Positions 36,036 through 44,355 of a stretch of 56,842 nucleotides of DNA are shown in pieces. Made by a program: the position numbers and the translations under genes. The notes beneath the pieces are model-generated. The model was not told where the DNA came from. It ran no database searches and was given only the letters and a program-made list of their open reading frames with translations. The DNA is taken from assembly GCA_046294815.1 (NCBI GenBank), contig JBKBOJ010000007.1, forward strand, positions 1 through 56,842, written 5' to 3'. The stretch comes from Pelomonas sp046294815 (GTDB lineage Bacteria > Pseudomonadota > Gammaproteobacteria > Burkholderiales > Burkholderiaceae_C). Position 1 is the stretch's first letter. The number at the start of each line of letters is the position of its first letter.

Positions 36036-36749
36036 TTGCCCCGCTTCTTTGTCGATGTTCCGCTCGCCGCATCCGGCGAGATCGTGCTGCCCGCCGGCGC
36101 CGCCCGGCATGTGCAGGTGCTGCGCCTGCAGCCCGGCGACGCGCTGACGCTGTTCGACGGCAGCGGCCCCGAATGGCAGGCCGAGGTCACCGCCATGGGG
36201 CGCAGCGAAGTGCGCGTGAGGCTGCTGGCCGCAACCCAGCCGCAGCGCGAGCTGGCGCGCGCGGTGACGCTGGCCGTCGTCATGCCCGCCAACGACCGCA
36301 TGGACTTCCTCGTCGAGAAAGCCACCGAGCTGGGCGCCGCGGCGCTGCAGCCGCTGATGGCCGAGCGCTCGGTGCTGCGCCTTGCGGGCGAGCGCGCCGA
36401 CAGGAAGCGCGCGCACTGGCAGGGCGTGGCCATCGCCGCGGCCGAGCAGAGTGGGCGCACGGTGCCCATGCAGGTCGCCCCCGTGCTGCCGCTGACCGCC
36501 TGGCTGGCCGCGCTGCCGGACCCAGCGCCGCACGAATGGCGCGGCGTGCTGAGCCCGCGCGCGGCGCAGCCGCTGGCGCCGCTGGCCCAGCCGCGGGCGC
36601 TGTTCCTCAGCGGGCCGGAGGGCGGCTTGAGCGATGCCGAGGAGGCGGCCGCACGCAGCCGCGGCTTTGCGGCCGTCACGCTCGGCCCGCGCATCCTGCG
36701 TGCCGATACCGCGCCGCTGGCGGCGCTGTCCTGGATCGCGCTGGCGTGA
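36036..36749 (+). CDS. rsmE: 16S rRNA (uracil-1498-N3)-methyltransferase
   Basis: A 237-residue SPOUT-class methyltransferase modifying m3U1498 of 16S rRNA. MPRFFVDVPLAASGEIVLPA is the family N-terminus (PUA-like domain), and the C-terminal knot includes LFLSGPEGGLSDAEE and TLGPRILRADTAPLAAL. The start is a TTG, since the family N-terminus begins exactly there and the nearby ATG at 36008 is out of frame. Confidence 0.93.
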   Translation: MPRFFVDVPLAASGEIVLPAGAARHVQVLRLQPGDALTLFDGSGPEWQAEVTAMGRSEVRVRLLAATQPQRELARAVTLAVVMPANDRMDFLVEKATELGAAALQPLMAERSVLRLAGERADRKRAHWQGVAIAAAEQSGRTVPMQVAPVLPLTAWLAALPDPAPHEWRGVLSPRAAQPLAPLAQPRALFLSGPEGGLSDAEEAAARSRGFAAVTLGPRILRADTAPLAALSWIALA

Positions 36750-36783
36750 ACCGCAGGCTGGCCCTGCTGTCCCTGGGCTGGCG

Positions 36784-38073
36784 TCAGCGCGTCGCGTCGG
36801 CCTGAGCGTCGTCTGCCGGCTTGCGTGCCGAGCCCTTGATGAGGTCGAAGCGGAACAGCCGGCATTCGATGGGGCCGTTCCACATCGGCACGCGGCGTGC
36901 CTCCTTGAGCCGCATCTTGCTGGGCAGCTTCATGTCGGGGCTGAGCATCCAGGCGGTCCAGCCGGCCGGGTTCTCGGTGTAGCGGCGCTTCCAGTGCGCG
37001 GCCAGGCGTGGGAAGAAGTCCTCGCCCGCGTCCAGCTCCTCGGAGCCGCGCGCGTTCCGGGACATGGCCGCCTTGCCGCGCACCTCGATGCGCTCGCCAT
37101 AGGGCGGGTTCATGACGATGCTGCCGGGCATGCCGTCGGGCAGGACCGGTGCCGGGCGCTCCAACGCGTCGCCGCCGTTGAACTGGATGTATTGCGCCAT
37201 GCCGGCGCGCTCGGCGTTGCGGCGCGCGAAGTCGACCATGCGGAAGGCCACGTCGCTGGCGTAGATGGGCACGGCCGGCGGGTGGATGCGGGCGCGGGCG
37301 GCCTGAGCCATCGCGCCCCAGGCGGCCTTCATCGCGGGCGTGGAGAACGGCAGCTGGTGCTCAAACGCGAAGCGGCGTTGCAGACCGGGCGCGGCGTCGC
37401 AGGCGATCAGCGCGGCCTCGATGGGGATGGTGCCGGAGCCGCAACAGGGGTCGTGCAGCGCGCCGCCCTGCTCGGGCGTGCCGCGCCAGCCGGCGGCGGC
37501 CAGCATGGCGGCGGCCAGCGTCTCCTTCAGCGGCGCGTCGCCCTTGTCGATGCGCCAGCCGCGTTTGAACAGCGGCTCGCCCGAGGTGTCCACGTAGATC
37601 GCCGCGCGCTCGGGGCCCACGTGCAGCACCACGGGCAGGTCGGGCCGCTGGGTGTCCACGCTGGGCCGCGCGCCGGTGTGCTCGCGCAGCTGGTCGCAGA
37701 TGGCGTCCTTGATACGCAGCGCGGCGAAGTTCAGGCTCTTCAGCGGCGAGCGCTGCGCCGTCGTGTCGATGCGCAGCGTGTGCTGGGGCGTGAGCCAGTC
37801 GCGCCAGTCGACGCGGCGGGCCAGCGCGTAGAGGTCGTCCTCGTGGCGATAGGGGCCTTCGATGATCTCGACCAGCACGCGTTGCGCCAGCCGGCTCTCC
37901 AGGTTGATGCGCATCACATCCTCGGCCGTGCCCAGCACGCCGCAGCCGCCGCGCCGGGCCTCGACCTTGCTGCGCACGCCCGGTGGCAGGAAGCGTTTGA
38001 GCTCCTCCTCCAGCAGCGGCTCAACGCCACCGGGGCAGGACACGAAAAGGGACAACTTGTTGGGCAGGCTCAC
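36784..38073 (-). CDS. THUMP-domain RNA methyltransferase (RlmL-like)
   Basis: A 429-residue protein with an N-terminal ferredoxin-like/THUMP RNA-binding region and a Rossmann methyltransferase domain. The binding motif HDPCCGSGTIPIEAAL (about 210-225) and catalytic NPPYGER identify N2-guanine or N6-adenine RNA methyltransferases of the RlmL/RlmKL type, in short form without the C-terminal RlmK domain. The likely substrate is 23S rRNA G2445. Confidence 0.88.
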   Translation of the reverse strand: MSLPNKLSLFVSCPGGVEPLLEEELKRFLPPGVRSKVEARRGGCGVLGTAEDVMRINLESRLAQRVLVEIIEGPYRHEDDLYALARRVDWRDWLTPQHTLRIDTTAQRSPLKSLNFAALRIKDAICDQLREHTGARPSVDTQRPDLPVVLHVGPERAAIYVDTSGEPLFKRGWRIDKGDAPLKETLAAAMLAAAGWRGTPEQGGALHDPCCGSGTIPIEAALIACDAAPGLQRRFAFEHQLPFSTPAMKAAWGAMAQAARARIHPPAVPIYASDVAFRMVDFARRNAERAGMAQYIQFNGGDALERPAPVLPDGMPGSIVMNPPYGERIEVRGKAAMSRNARGSEELDAGEDFFPRLAAHWKRRYTENPAGWTAWMLSPDMKLPSKMRLKEARRVPMWNGPIECRLFRFDLIKGSARKPADDAQADATR

Positions 38074-38163
38074 GCGGGCGATTGTCGCGCGCCCGCCCCA
38101 AAGCCCGATGGGTTGCTGGGTTCCACAGCGCGCCCAGCGCCGGCATGCGGTTCACGCAAGCGC

Positions 38164-39657
38164 CTACAGCGCCTTGCGCAGGTTGGCCGGCGCGATCTTC
38201 ATCGCCTCGCGGTACTTGGCCACCGTGCGCCGCGCGCACTGGATGCCTTGCTCCTCTAGCATGGCCGCCAGCGCGCTGTCGGACAGCGGCTTCTTGGGGT
38301 CTTCCGCGGCGACGAACTGTTTGATCAGCGCGCGCACCGCGGTGCTGGAGGCCTCGCCGCCGGCCTCGGTGGACAGGCCCGAGCCGAAGAAGTACTTCAG
38401 CTCGAAGGTGCCCCAGGGCGTGGCCATGTATTTGGCGGTCGTCACGCGCGAGATGGTGGACTCGTGCAGGCCCAGCTCGTCGGCGATCTCGCGCAGCACC
38501 AGCGGCTTCATGGCCAGCTCGCCATGCGTGAAGAAGCCGCGCTGGCGCTCCACGATGGCCTGGCTGACGCGCAGGATGGTGTCGAAGCGCTGCTGGATGT
38601 TCTTGATGAACCAGCGTGCCTCCTGCAACTGGCCGCCCAGCGGCGAGTTGCTGATGCCACCGCGCGTCGCGCGCAGCGCGTTGGCGTACATCTCGTTGAT
38701 GCGCAGCTTGGGCGCCACCTCGGGGTTGAGCATCACGCGGAACTCGCGGCCGCTCTTGCGCACGATGACGTCGGGCACGATGGCCGCGGCAGCTCCTGCA
38801 GCGAAGCGGCGGCCGGGCTTGGGCTCCAGTTGCGTGATCAGCTGCTGGGCCTCGCGCAGCAGCGCCTCGTCGGCGCCGGTCTCGGCCATCAGCCGGCGCG
38901 TGTCGCGCCGCGCCAGCAGTTCCAGATGGCTTTTGCAGATCAGGATGGCGATGACCTGGGCGGCGCTCTTGGGGCGCGCGCGCAGCTGCAGCACCAGGCA
39001 TTCGGACAGGTCGCGCGCACCGATGCCAGCTGGCTCCAGGCTCTGCAGCAGTTTGAGCGCGATGCGCAGCCGCTCCAGCAGCTCCTCGCGCTCCTCTTTG
39101 TCGTCGGTGAAGGACGCGGCGATGTCGTCCAGCGGGTCTTCGAGGTAGCCGTCCTCGTTGAGCGACTCGATCAGCACCTGCATGGCCGCGCGGTCCTCGG
39201 CGGACAGGTGCATGCCGGCGAGCTGCTGGGTCAGGTGCTCGGCCAGCGTGGTCTCGGCGGACTCCTGGCTCTCGCGCTCGCCGTCGTCGTCGCCGCTGCT
39301 GCCCGGGCTGTTGCTGGGCAGCTCGCGGATGCCGTCGAAGTCGTCGCGCTCGGTGCCGTTCTCCCAGTCCTCGCGTTCGGTGCCGCCGAAGTCGTCAGCG
39401 CTCAGCTCGGGCGCATCGCCGCCTTCGCCCACGTCGCCCGCACTGTCGCCGGCGGTCTCTGCCGGCGCGTCGGCGGCCAGCTCGGGTGTCGTGACGCTGA
39501 ACTCCTCCTCCGCCTCCAGCAGCGGGTTGGTGGCGAGCATCTGCTCGACCTCCTGGTGCAGCTCCAGCGTGGAGAGTTGCAGCAGTCGGATGGATTGCTG
39601 CAGCTGGGGCGTCAGCGCGAGGTGCTGACTGAGGCGGACCTGAAGCGTCGGCTTCAT
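38164..39657 (-). CDS. rpoN: RNA polymerase sigma-54 factor
   Basis: A 497-residue sigma factor. Region I is Gln/Leu-rich (MKPTLQVRLSQHLALTPQL), region II is acidic, and the C-terminus has the RpoN box ARRTVAKYREAM. It directs transcription from -24/-12 promoters under enhancer-binding activators. The gene follows lptB on the same strand with 52 bases between, the order common in proteobacteria. Confidence 0.96.
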   Translation of the reverse strand: MKPTLQVRLSQHLALTPQLQQSIRLLQLSTLELHQEVEQMLATNPLLEAEEEFSVTTPELAADAPAETAGDSAGDVGEGGDAPELSADDFGGTEREDWENGTERDDFDGIRELPSNSPGSSGDDDGERESQESAETTLAEHLTQQLAGMHLSAEDRAAMQVLIESLNEDGYLEDPLDDIAASFTDDKEEREELLERLRIALKLLQSLEPAGIGARDLSECLVLQLRARPKSAAQVIAILICKSHLELLARRDTRRLMAETGADEALLREAQQLITQLEPKPGRRFAAGAAAAIVPDVIVRKSGREFRVMLNPEVAPKLRINEMYANALRATRGGISNSPLGGQLQEARWFIKNIQQRFDTILRVSQAIVERQRGFFTHGELAMKPLVLREIADELGLHESTISRVTTAKYMATPWGTFELKYFFGSGLSTEAGGEASSTAVRALIKQFVAAEDPKKPLSDSALAAMLEEQGIQCARRTVAKYREAMKIAPANLRKAL

Positions 39658-39709
39658 GGTGTGACGCCAATGCGTGGGTACGGCGGTCTGGGCGAGGAGC
39701 GAACCATCC

Positions 39710-40471
39710 CTACATCCGGAAGTGCTCGCCGAGATAGACCTTGCGCACTTCCGCGTTGGCCACGATCTCGTCGGGGGTGCCTTCGGCCAGCACGGTGCCG
39801 TCGCTGATGATGTAGGCGCGGTCGCAGATGCCCAGGGTCTCGCGCACGTTGTGGTCGGTGATCAGCACGCCGATGCCGCGCCCCTTGAGGAAGCCGATGA
39901 TGCGCTGGATCTCCAGCACCGCGATCGGGTCCACGCCGGCGAAGGGCTCGTCCAGCAGGATGAAGCGCGGCTGTGTCGCCAGCGCGCGGGCAATCTCCAC
40001 GCGGCGGCGCTCGCCGCCGGACAGCGCCGGCGCCGGGCTGTCGCGCAGGCCTTCGATGGACAGGTCGTGCAGCAGGCCGTTGAGCAGTTCATCGATGCGG
40101 GCCTCGGACAGCGCTTTGCCGTGCTCATCCTGCTGCAGCTCCAGCACCGCGCGGATGTTCTGTTCCACCGTCAGCTTGCGGAAGATGGAGGCCTCCTGTG
40201 GCAGATAGGACAGCCCCAGCCGCGCACGCGCATGGATGGGCAGGCGCTGCACCTCGTTGCCGTCGATGCGGATGACGCCGGCGTCCGAGCGCACCAGGCC
40301 CACGATCATGTAGAAGCTGGTGGTTTTGCCGGCGCCGTTGGGCCCCAGCAGGCCCACGACCTCGCCGCAGTCCACGCGCACATGCACGTCCTTGACGACA
40401 CGGCGCACGCCATAGCTCTTGGCCAGGCCCTCGGCTTCGAGCCGGCTGCCGCAGGTGGGCTGGCTCGTCAT
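39710..40471 (-). CDS. lptB: LPS export ABC transporter ATP-binding protein
   Basis: A 253-residue cytoplasmic ATPase of the LptB2FGC lipopolysaccharide exporter. Walker A GPNGAGKTT is at 43-51, signature LSGGERRRVEIARAL, Walker B ILLDEPFAGVDP, and H-loop ITDHNVRETL. The start ATG overlaps the lptA stop (ATGA), so translation is coupled. It precedes rpoN. Confidence 0.96.
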   Translation of the reverse strand: MTSQPTCGSRLEAEGLAKSYGVRRVVKDVHVRVDCGEVVGLLGPNGAGKTTSFYMIVGLVRSDAGVIRIDGNEVQRLPIHARARLGLSYLPQEASIFRKLTVEQNIRAVLELQQDEHGKALSEARIDELLNGLLHDLSIEGLRDSPAPALSGGERRRVEIARALATQPRFILLDEPFAGVDPIAVLEIQRIIGFLKGRGIGVLITDHNVRETLGICDRAYIISDGTVLAEGTPDEIVANAEVRKVYLGEHFRM

Positions 40472-41067
40472 GGGGTTTTGGGCGGCGTGATCGTCGTGGA
40501 CGGCTGCAGCGGCAGCGGCGCCGACGCGGCCGGGCCGGCCTCAGTCTCCGCGGGCGGCATGCGCACCATGCGCACGCGGCCGCCGGGGTTGGGCGAGGCG
40601 CTGCCGGCCTCCAGCGAAATCACCTCGGTGCGGCTGTTGTAGACGATGACGGCGCCGGTGACCTCCTCGGCCACCGCGGCGCCGCGCGTGCGGCGCACCT
40701 TGGCATTGCCGATAAAGCGCACGGTCTCGCTGCGCGAGTCGTACTCCAGCTGGTCGGCCACGCCGTCTATGACCTCGCCCGGGCGGTCCTGGCCCTGGCG
40801 GAAGCTGACCGGCTGGCCGGCGCCGCCCTGGGCCAGCGCCTCGTAATAGCCCTCGCGCGTCTCGCGCACGTCGACCTTGTCGGCCCGCAGCATCAGCGAA
40901 CCCTGGCTGATGACCACGTTGCCCAGCAGCTCGGTGCGCTGGTTGACGCTGTCCAGCCGGCCCTGCTTGTCGGCCGTGAAGACCATGGGTTTGAGCCGGT
41001 CGGCCTTTTCCGCCTGGCTGGGCAGGGCGGCCAGGGCAAGCAGCAGGGGCAGGAGGCGTGAGGGCAT
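40468..41067 (-). CDS. lptA: Lipopolysaccharide transport periplasmic protein
   Basis: A 199-residue periplasmic bridge protein carrying LPS between the inner and outer membrane. The ATG at 41067 gives a signal peptide (MPSRLLPLLLALAALPSQA). The beta-jellyroll OstA domain includes QRTELLGNVVISQGSL and GEVIDGVADQLEYDSRS. A longer in-frame start at 41163 would hide the signal. The usual lptC-kdsC genes are not upstream; only 187 bases separate it from dsbA. Confidence 0.9.
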   Translation of the reverse strand: MPSRLLPLLLALAALPSQAEKADRLKPMVFTADKQGRLDSVNQRTELLGNVVISQGSLMLRADKVDVRETREGYYEALAQGGAGQPVSFRQGQDRPGEVIDGVADQLEYDSRSETVRFIGNAKVRRTRGAAVAEEVTGAVIVYNSRTEVISLEAGSASPNPGGRVRMVRMPPAETEAGPAASAPLPLQPSTTITPPKTP

Positions 41068-41200
41068 GGCGGCACGGAAGTTGCAGGGCATTCTATGGGC
41101 CTGCCAAGGCCGCCAGCCTTTCCCGCGCGACAACTTGATCAGGAAATCCGCGACGCCCAGCATCGCGCCATGTCAGTACCGGCCGGCCGTTCCGAAGGGA

Positions 41201-41258
41201 CTGACAGCCCCCTCGGGGGGGGGCTGCGAACGAAGTGCGCGTGGGGGTTTCATGTCAG
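41201..41258 (-). repeat. Dispersed intergenic repeat / terminator hairpin downstream of dsbA
   Basis: An inner stem CAGCCCCC / GGGGGCTG (41205-41212, 41219-41226) is framed by CTGACA (41201-41206) and TGTCAG (41253-41258). From memory, the motif (ACCCCCACGCGCACTTCG on the minus strand) matches a common intergenic element of Burkholderiales that follows many genes. It overlaps the dsbA stop, so termination is likely. Not verified by search. Confidence 0.55.
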
Positions 41259-41914
41259 GCCTTGCGGCTGCGCTGGATCAGGTAGTTGCTGACCTGCAGT
41301 GCCAGCTGGTGCAGTTCGTGCTCGGGCAGGCGCTGGCCGCCGGCGGCTTGGCTGGGCGAGGTCAGGTAGCGGCCGCCGATGCCGATGGCCGGCACGCCGT
41401 CGATGTTGTAGCCGTCGGACAGCTTCTCGGCCTGGGTGCACTTGGTCTGCACGCCGAAGGAGTTGTAGGCGTCCTGGTACTTGGCCGCATCGACGCCCAG
41501 GGTGGAGAGGAATTTGGCCTGGCTCTTCACATCGTCGAGCTGCACGCCCTGCTGGTGCATGGCCTTGAAGATGGCCGGGCGGACCTGGGCTTCCTTGCCC
41601 AGCGCCTCGAGCGCATAGAACATGCGTTGGTGGATCTTGACGTTGGCGCGGAAGGCCACATGCACCTTGCGGTAGGCCACGTCGGCGGGCAGCTGGCGGG
41701 CCCAGGCCTCGATGGTGTCCTCGAAGGCGTAGCAGTGCGGGCAGCCGTACCAGAAGAACTCCACCACCTCGATCTTGCCGGGCGGGGTCGGCAGCGGGCG
41801 GGACAGCGCCTTGTAGTGGCGGCCTTCGACCGGGCCGCCCTGGGCGAAGGTGGCGGGGGCGGCAGCCAGCAGCGGGGCGGTGGCGAGCAGGGTGGTGAAA
41901 TCGCGGCGCTTCAT
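41255..41914 (-). CDS. dsbA: Thiol:disulfide interchange protein DsbA
   Basis: A 219-residue periplasmic oxidant with a signal peptide (MKRRDFTTLLATAPL to TFAQ). The thioredoxin-fold active site is CPHC (Cys58, Cys61), with the typical VEFFWYGCPHC context and the cis-Pro loop GVPAIGIG. It introduces disulfides into exported proteins and is re-oxidised by DsbB. It is 33 bases downstream of the SPOR gene on the same strand, an argS-SPOR-dsbA order. Confidence 0.94.
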   Translation of the reverse strand: MKRRDFTTLLATAPLLAAAPATFAQGGPVEGRHYKALSRPLPTPPGKIEVVEFFWYGCPHCYAFEDTIEAWARQLPADVAYRKVHVAFRANVKIHQRMFYALEALGKEAQVRPAIFKAMHQQGVQLDDVKSQAKFLSTLGVDAAKYQDAYNSFGVQTKCTQAEKLSDGYNIDGVPAIGIGGRYLTSPSQAAGGQRLPEHELHQLALQVSNYLIQRSRKA

Positions 41915-41947
41915 GGCGTCAGGCTTCCTTGCAGTGGATGCGATGTT

Positions 41948-42598
41948 TCAGCGTTGTACACGAACGAGATTGGCCTCGAAGCCAGCCGCCTCAAGCTTGC
42001 GCTGCAGGCCCTCGGCGTCGTCGCGCGTGTCCACCGGGCCCAGGCGCACGCGGTAGACGGTGCGACCGGCCTGTTCGCGCTCCATGAGCTTGGCAGTGAA
42101 GCCCTGGATGGCCAGCTTGGCCCGCTGCGCCTCGGCGTCCTCGGGGCGGGTGTAGGCGCCCGCCTGCACGAAGTAGACGTAGGCGTCCGCACCCGCAGCC
42201 GCCGCGGGCACCGGGGCACTGGCGGCGGCCGAGGCCTTGGCCGCGGCTGGCTTGGGCGCGGCGGGCGCTGCCGCGCTGTCCGGCGTCGTGGCCGGGGCGG
42301 TGCTGGCGGGCGGGCTGGGCGGTGCCGCCACGACGCCGCTGGCGCTGCGTGCGGCCTTGCCGGCCAGCGGTGCGTTGGGGTCCCAGTTCTTGTTGCGTTC
42401 GGCCTCTGCGGCGTCTTGCTCGGCGGTGCGCTGCGGCACCTTGTTCACGAAGGGGATGGGCACCTTGGTGATGTAGAGCGCCACGGCCAGCGCGATGGCC
42501 AGGCCCAGCAGCAGGCCCACGATCATGCCCAGGACGAAGCCGCCCTTCTGGCCGACCTTGCCGCCCTTGCCGCCGGCGGGTTTGGAAGCAGAACTCAT
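41948..42598 (-). CDS. SPOR-domain membrane protein
   Basis: A 216-residue protein with one N-terminal transmembrane segment (about 20-44), a long Pro/Ala-rich periplasmic linker (about 60-130) and a C-terminal SPOR domain (about 138-214, YFVQAGAYTRPEDAEAQRAK, VYRVRLGPV). SPOR domains bind denuded peptidoglycan at the division septum, as in FtsN. It overlaps the argS stop by 4 bases, consistent with operon structure. Confidence 0.9.
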   Translation of the reverse strand: MSSASKPAGGKGGKVGQKGGFVLGMIVGLLLGLAIALAVALYITKVPIPFVNKVPQRTAEQDAAEAERNKNWDPNAPLAGKAARSASGVVAAPPSPPASTAPATTPDSAAAPAAPKPAAAKASAAASAPVPAAAAGADAYVYFVQAGAYTRPEDAEAQRAKLAIQGFTAKLMEREQAGRTVYRVRLGPVDTRDDAEGLQRKLEAAGFEANLVRVQR

Positions 42599-44298
42599 GC
42601 GGTCTCCGGTTGGTTCTGGGCCGCGTCGCGGCTCATCTGTTCAGGGGCGCTGACGCCCAGCACCGCCAGCGCGTTGGCCAGCACCTGGCGCGTGGCAGCC
42701 AGCAGCGCGATGCGGGCGCGGGTCAGCTCGGGCGCCTGGTCCAGCACGCGCTCGGCGGCGTAGTAGGCGTGGTAGGCCCCGGCCAGGTCGCGGGCATAGA
42801 AGGCCACGTCGTGCGGCGCAAGGCCTGCGGCGGCGGCGCTCAGCATGTCGGGGTAGGCGGCCAGCTTGAGCATCAGCGCTTCCTCGGTCGGCGCGGTCAG
42901 CAGGCTGAGGTCGGCCGGGCTGGACAGGTCACCGCCCCACTTGCGGATCACGGAGCAGATGCGCGCATGGGCGTACTGCACGTAGAACACCGGGTTCTCG
43001 TCGTTCTGCTTCAGGGCCAGGTCGATGTCGAAGACGAACTCGGTGTCGGCCTTGCGGCTGATGAGGAAGAAGCGCACGGCGTCGCGGCTGGTCCAGTCCA
43101 CCAAGTCGCGCAGCGTCACGTAGGAGCCGGCGCGCTTGGAGATCTTGACCTCCTCGCCGCCTTTCATCACCGTGACCATCTTGTGCAGCACGTAGTCGGG
43201 GAAGCCTGCGGGGATGCCGAGGTTCACCGCCTGCAGGCCGGCGCGCACGCGGGCGATGGTGCCGTGGTGGTCCGTGCCCTGGATGTTGATGCACTGCGTG
43301 TAGCCGCGCTCGAACTTGTTGATGTGATAGGCCACGTCGGGCACGAAGTAGGTGTAGCCACCGTCCTTCTTGCGCATCACGCGGTCCTTGTCGTCGCCGT
43401 AGTCGGTGGTGCGCAGCCACAGCGCCCCGTCTTGTTCATAGGTCTTGCCGCTGGCAATGAGGCGCTCCACGGTCTTCTCGAGCTGCCCGCTGGCGTAGAC
43501 GCTGCTCTCCAGGAAATAGCTGTCGAACTTCAGCCCGAAGGCCTGCAGGTCCAGGTCTTGCTCATGGCGCAGATAGGCCACCGCGAACTGGCGGATGCCG
43601 TCCAGGTCGTTGATGTCACCCGACGCGGTGAACTCGCGGTCGTCAGCCTTGACGGTTTCGCGGCGCAGGAAGGCGTCGGCGATGTCCTGGATGTAGTCGC
43701 CGTTGTAGGCGGCTGCGGGCCATTCGGCGTCGCCGGGCTTGTAGCCCTTCAGGCGCATCTGCGTGGAGTTGGCCAGCGTGGCGATCTGCGCGCCGGCATC
43801 GTTGTAGTAGAACTCCCGGGTCACGTCGTGACCCTGGGTCTTGAAGAGGGAACACAGCGCGTCGCCCAAAGCGGCCTGGCGGGCATGGCCGACGTGCAGC
43901 GGGCCGGTGGGGTTGGCGGAGACGAACTCGACCATGACGTGCTTGCCGGTGGCCGGCCGGTGGCCGAAGCGCTCGGCCGCGCTCAGTACCTCGGCAACCA
44001 CGGCCTGCTTGGCGGCGGGCTTGAGGCGGATGTTGATGAAGCCCGGGCCGGCGATCTCCAGCGACTGCACCCATTGCTGGACGGCGGGCTTGGCTTCGAG
44101 CGCGGCGATCAGCCGCGTGGCCAGCTCGCGCGGGTTGGCCTTGAGTGGCTTGGCCAGCTGCATCGCAGCGGTGCAGGCAAAGTCGCCATGGGCGGCCTGC
44201 TTGGGGGATTCGAAGGCCGCAACGGCTTGGGTGCCGGGGGCGATTTCTTGCAGAGAGTCGGCGAGTGCGGCGAGCAGCGCCTGCTTGGCTTGGATCAT
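42595..44298 (-). CDS. argS: Arginyl-tRNA synthetase
   Basis: A 567-residue class I synthetase that charges tRNA-Arg. The HIGH-type motif is HVGH (135-138), with the family phrase ANPTGPLHVGHARQAALGD. The KMSKS element is the degenerate KISKRAGSYVTL usual in ArgS. The N-terminal additional domain and C-terminal anticodon-binding helices (ending ISRKADT to LGVSAPEQ) are present. It is the first gene of the argS-SPOR-dsbA run and is divergent from the kinase gene. Confidence 0.96.
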   Translation of the reverse strand: MIQAKQALLAALADSLQEIAPGTQAVAAFESPKQAAHGDFACTAAMQLAKPLKANPRELATRLIAALEAKPAVQQWVQSLEIAGPGFINIRLKPAAKQAVVAEVLSAAERFGHRPATGKHVMVEFVSANPTGPLHVGHARQAALGDALCSLFKTQGHDVTREFYYNDAGAQIATLANSTQMRLKGYKPGDAEWPAAAYNGDYIQDIADAFLRRETVKADDREFTASGDINDLDGIRQFAVAYLRHEQDLDLQAFGLKFDSYFLESSVYASGQLEKTVERLIASGKTYEQDGALWLRTTDYGDDKDRVMRKKDGGYTYFVPDVAYHINKFERGYTQCINIQGTDHHGTIARVRAGLQAVNLGIPAGFPDYVLHKMVTVMKGGEEVKISKRAGSYVTLRDLVDWTSRDAVRFFLISRKADTEFVFDIDLALKQNDENPVFYVQYAHARICSVIRKWGGDLSSPADLSLLTAPTEEALMLKLAAYPDMLSAAAAGLAPHDVAFYARDLAGAYHAYYAAERVLDQAPELTRARIALLAATRQVLANALAVLGVSAPEQMSRDAAQNQPETA

Positions 44299-44355
44299 GG
44301 GCGGATTTTAGGAGGCGGGGGCTGCGGCCACGGCGCGGTGGTGGTGACCCGTATC

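Noticed and set aside
42610..44355. Long plus-strand open frame upstream of the kinase, giving an apparent 1030-residue protein
   Set aside because: It is antisense to argS and has no family features; the kinase begins at 44356.
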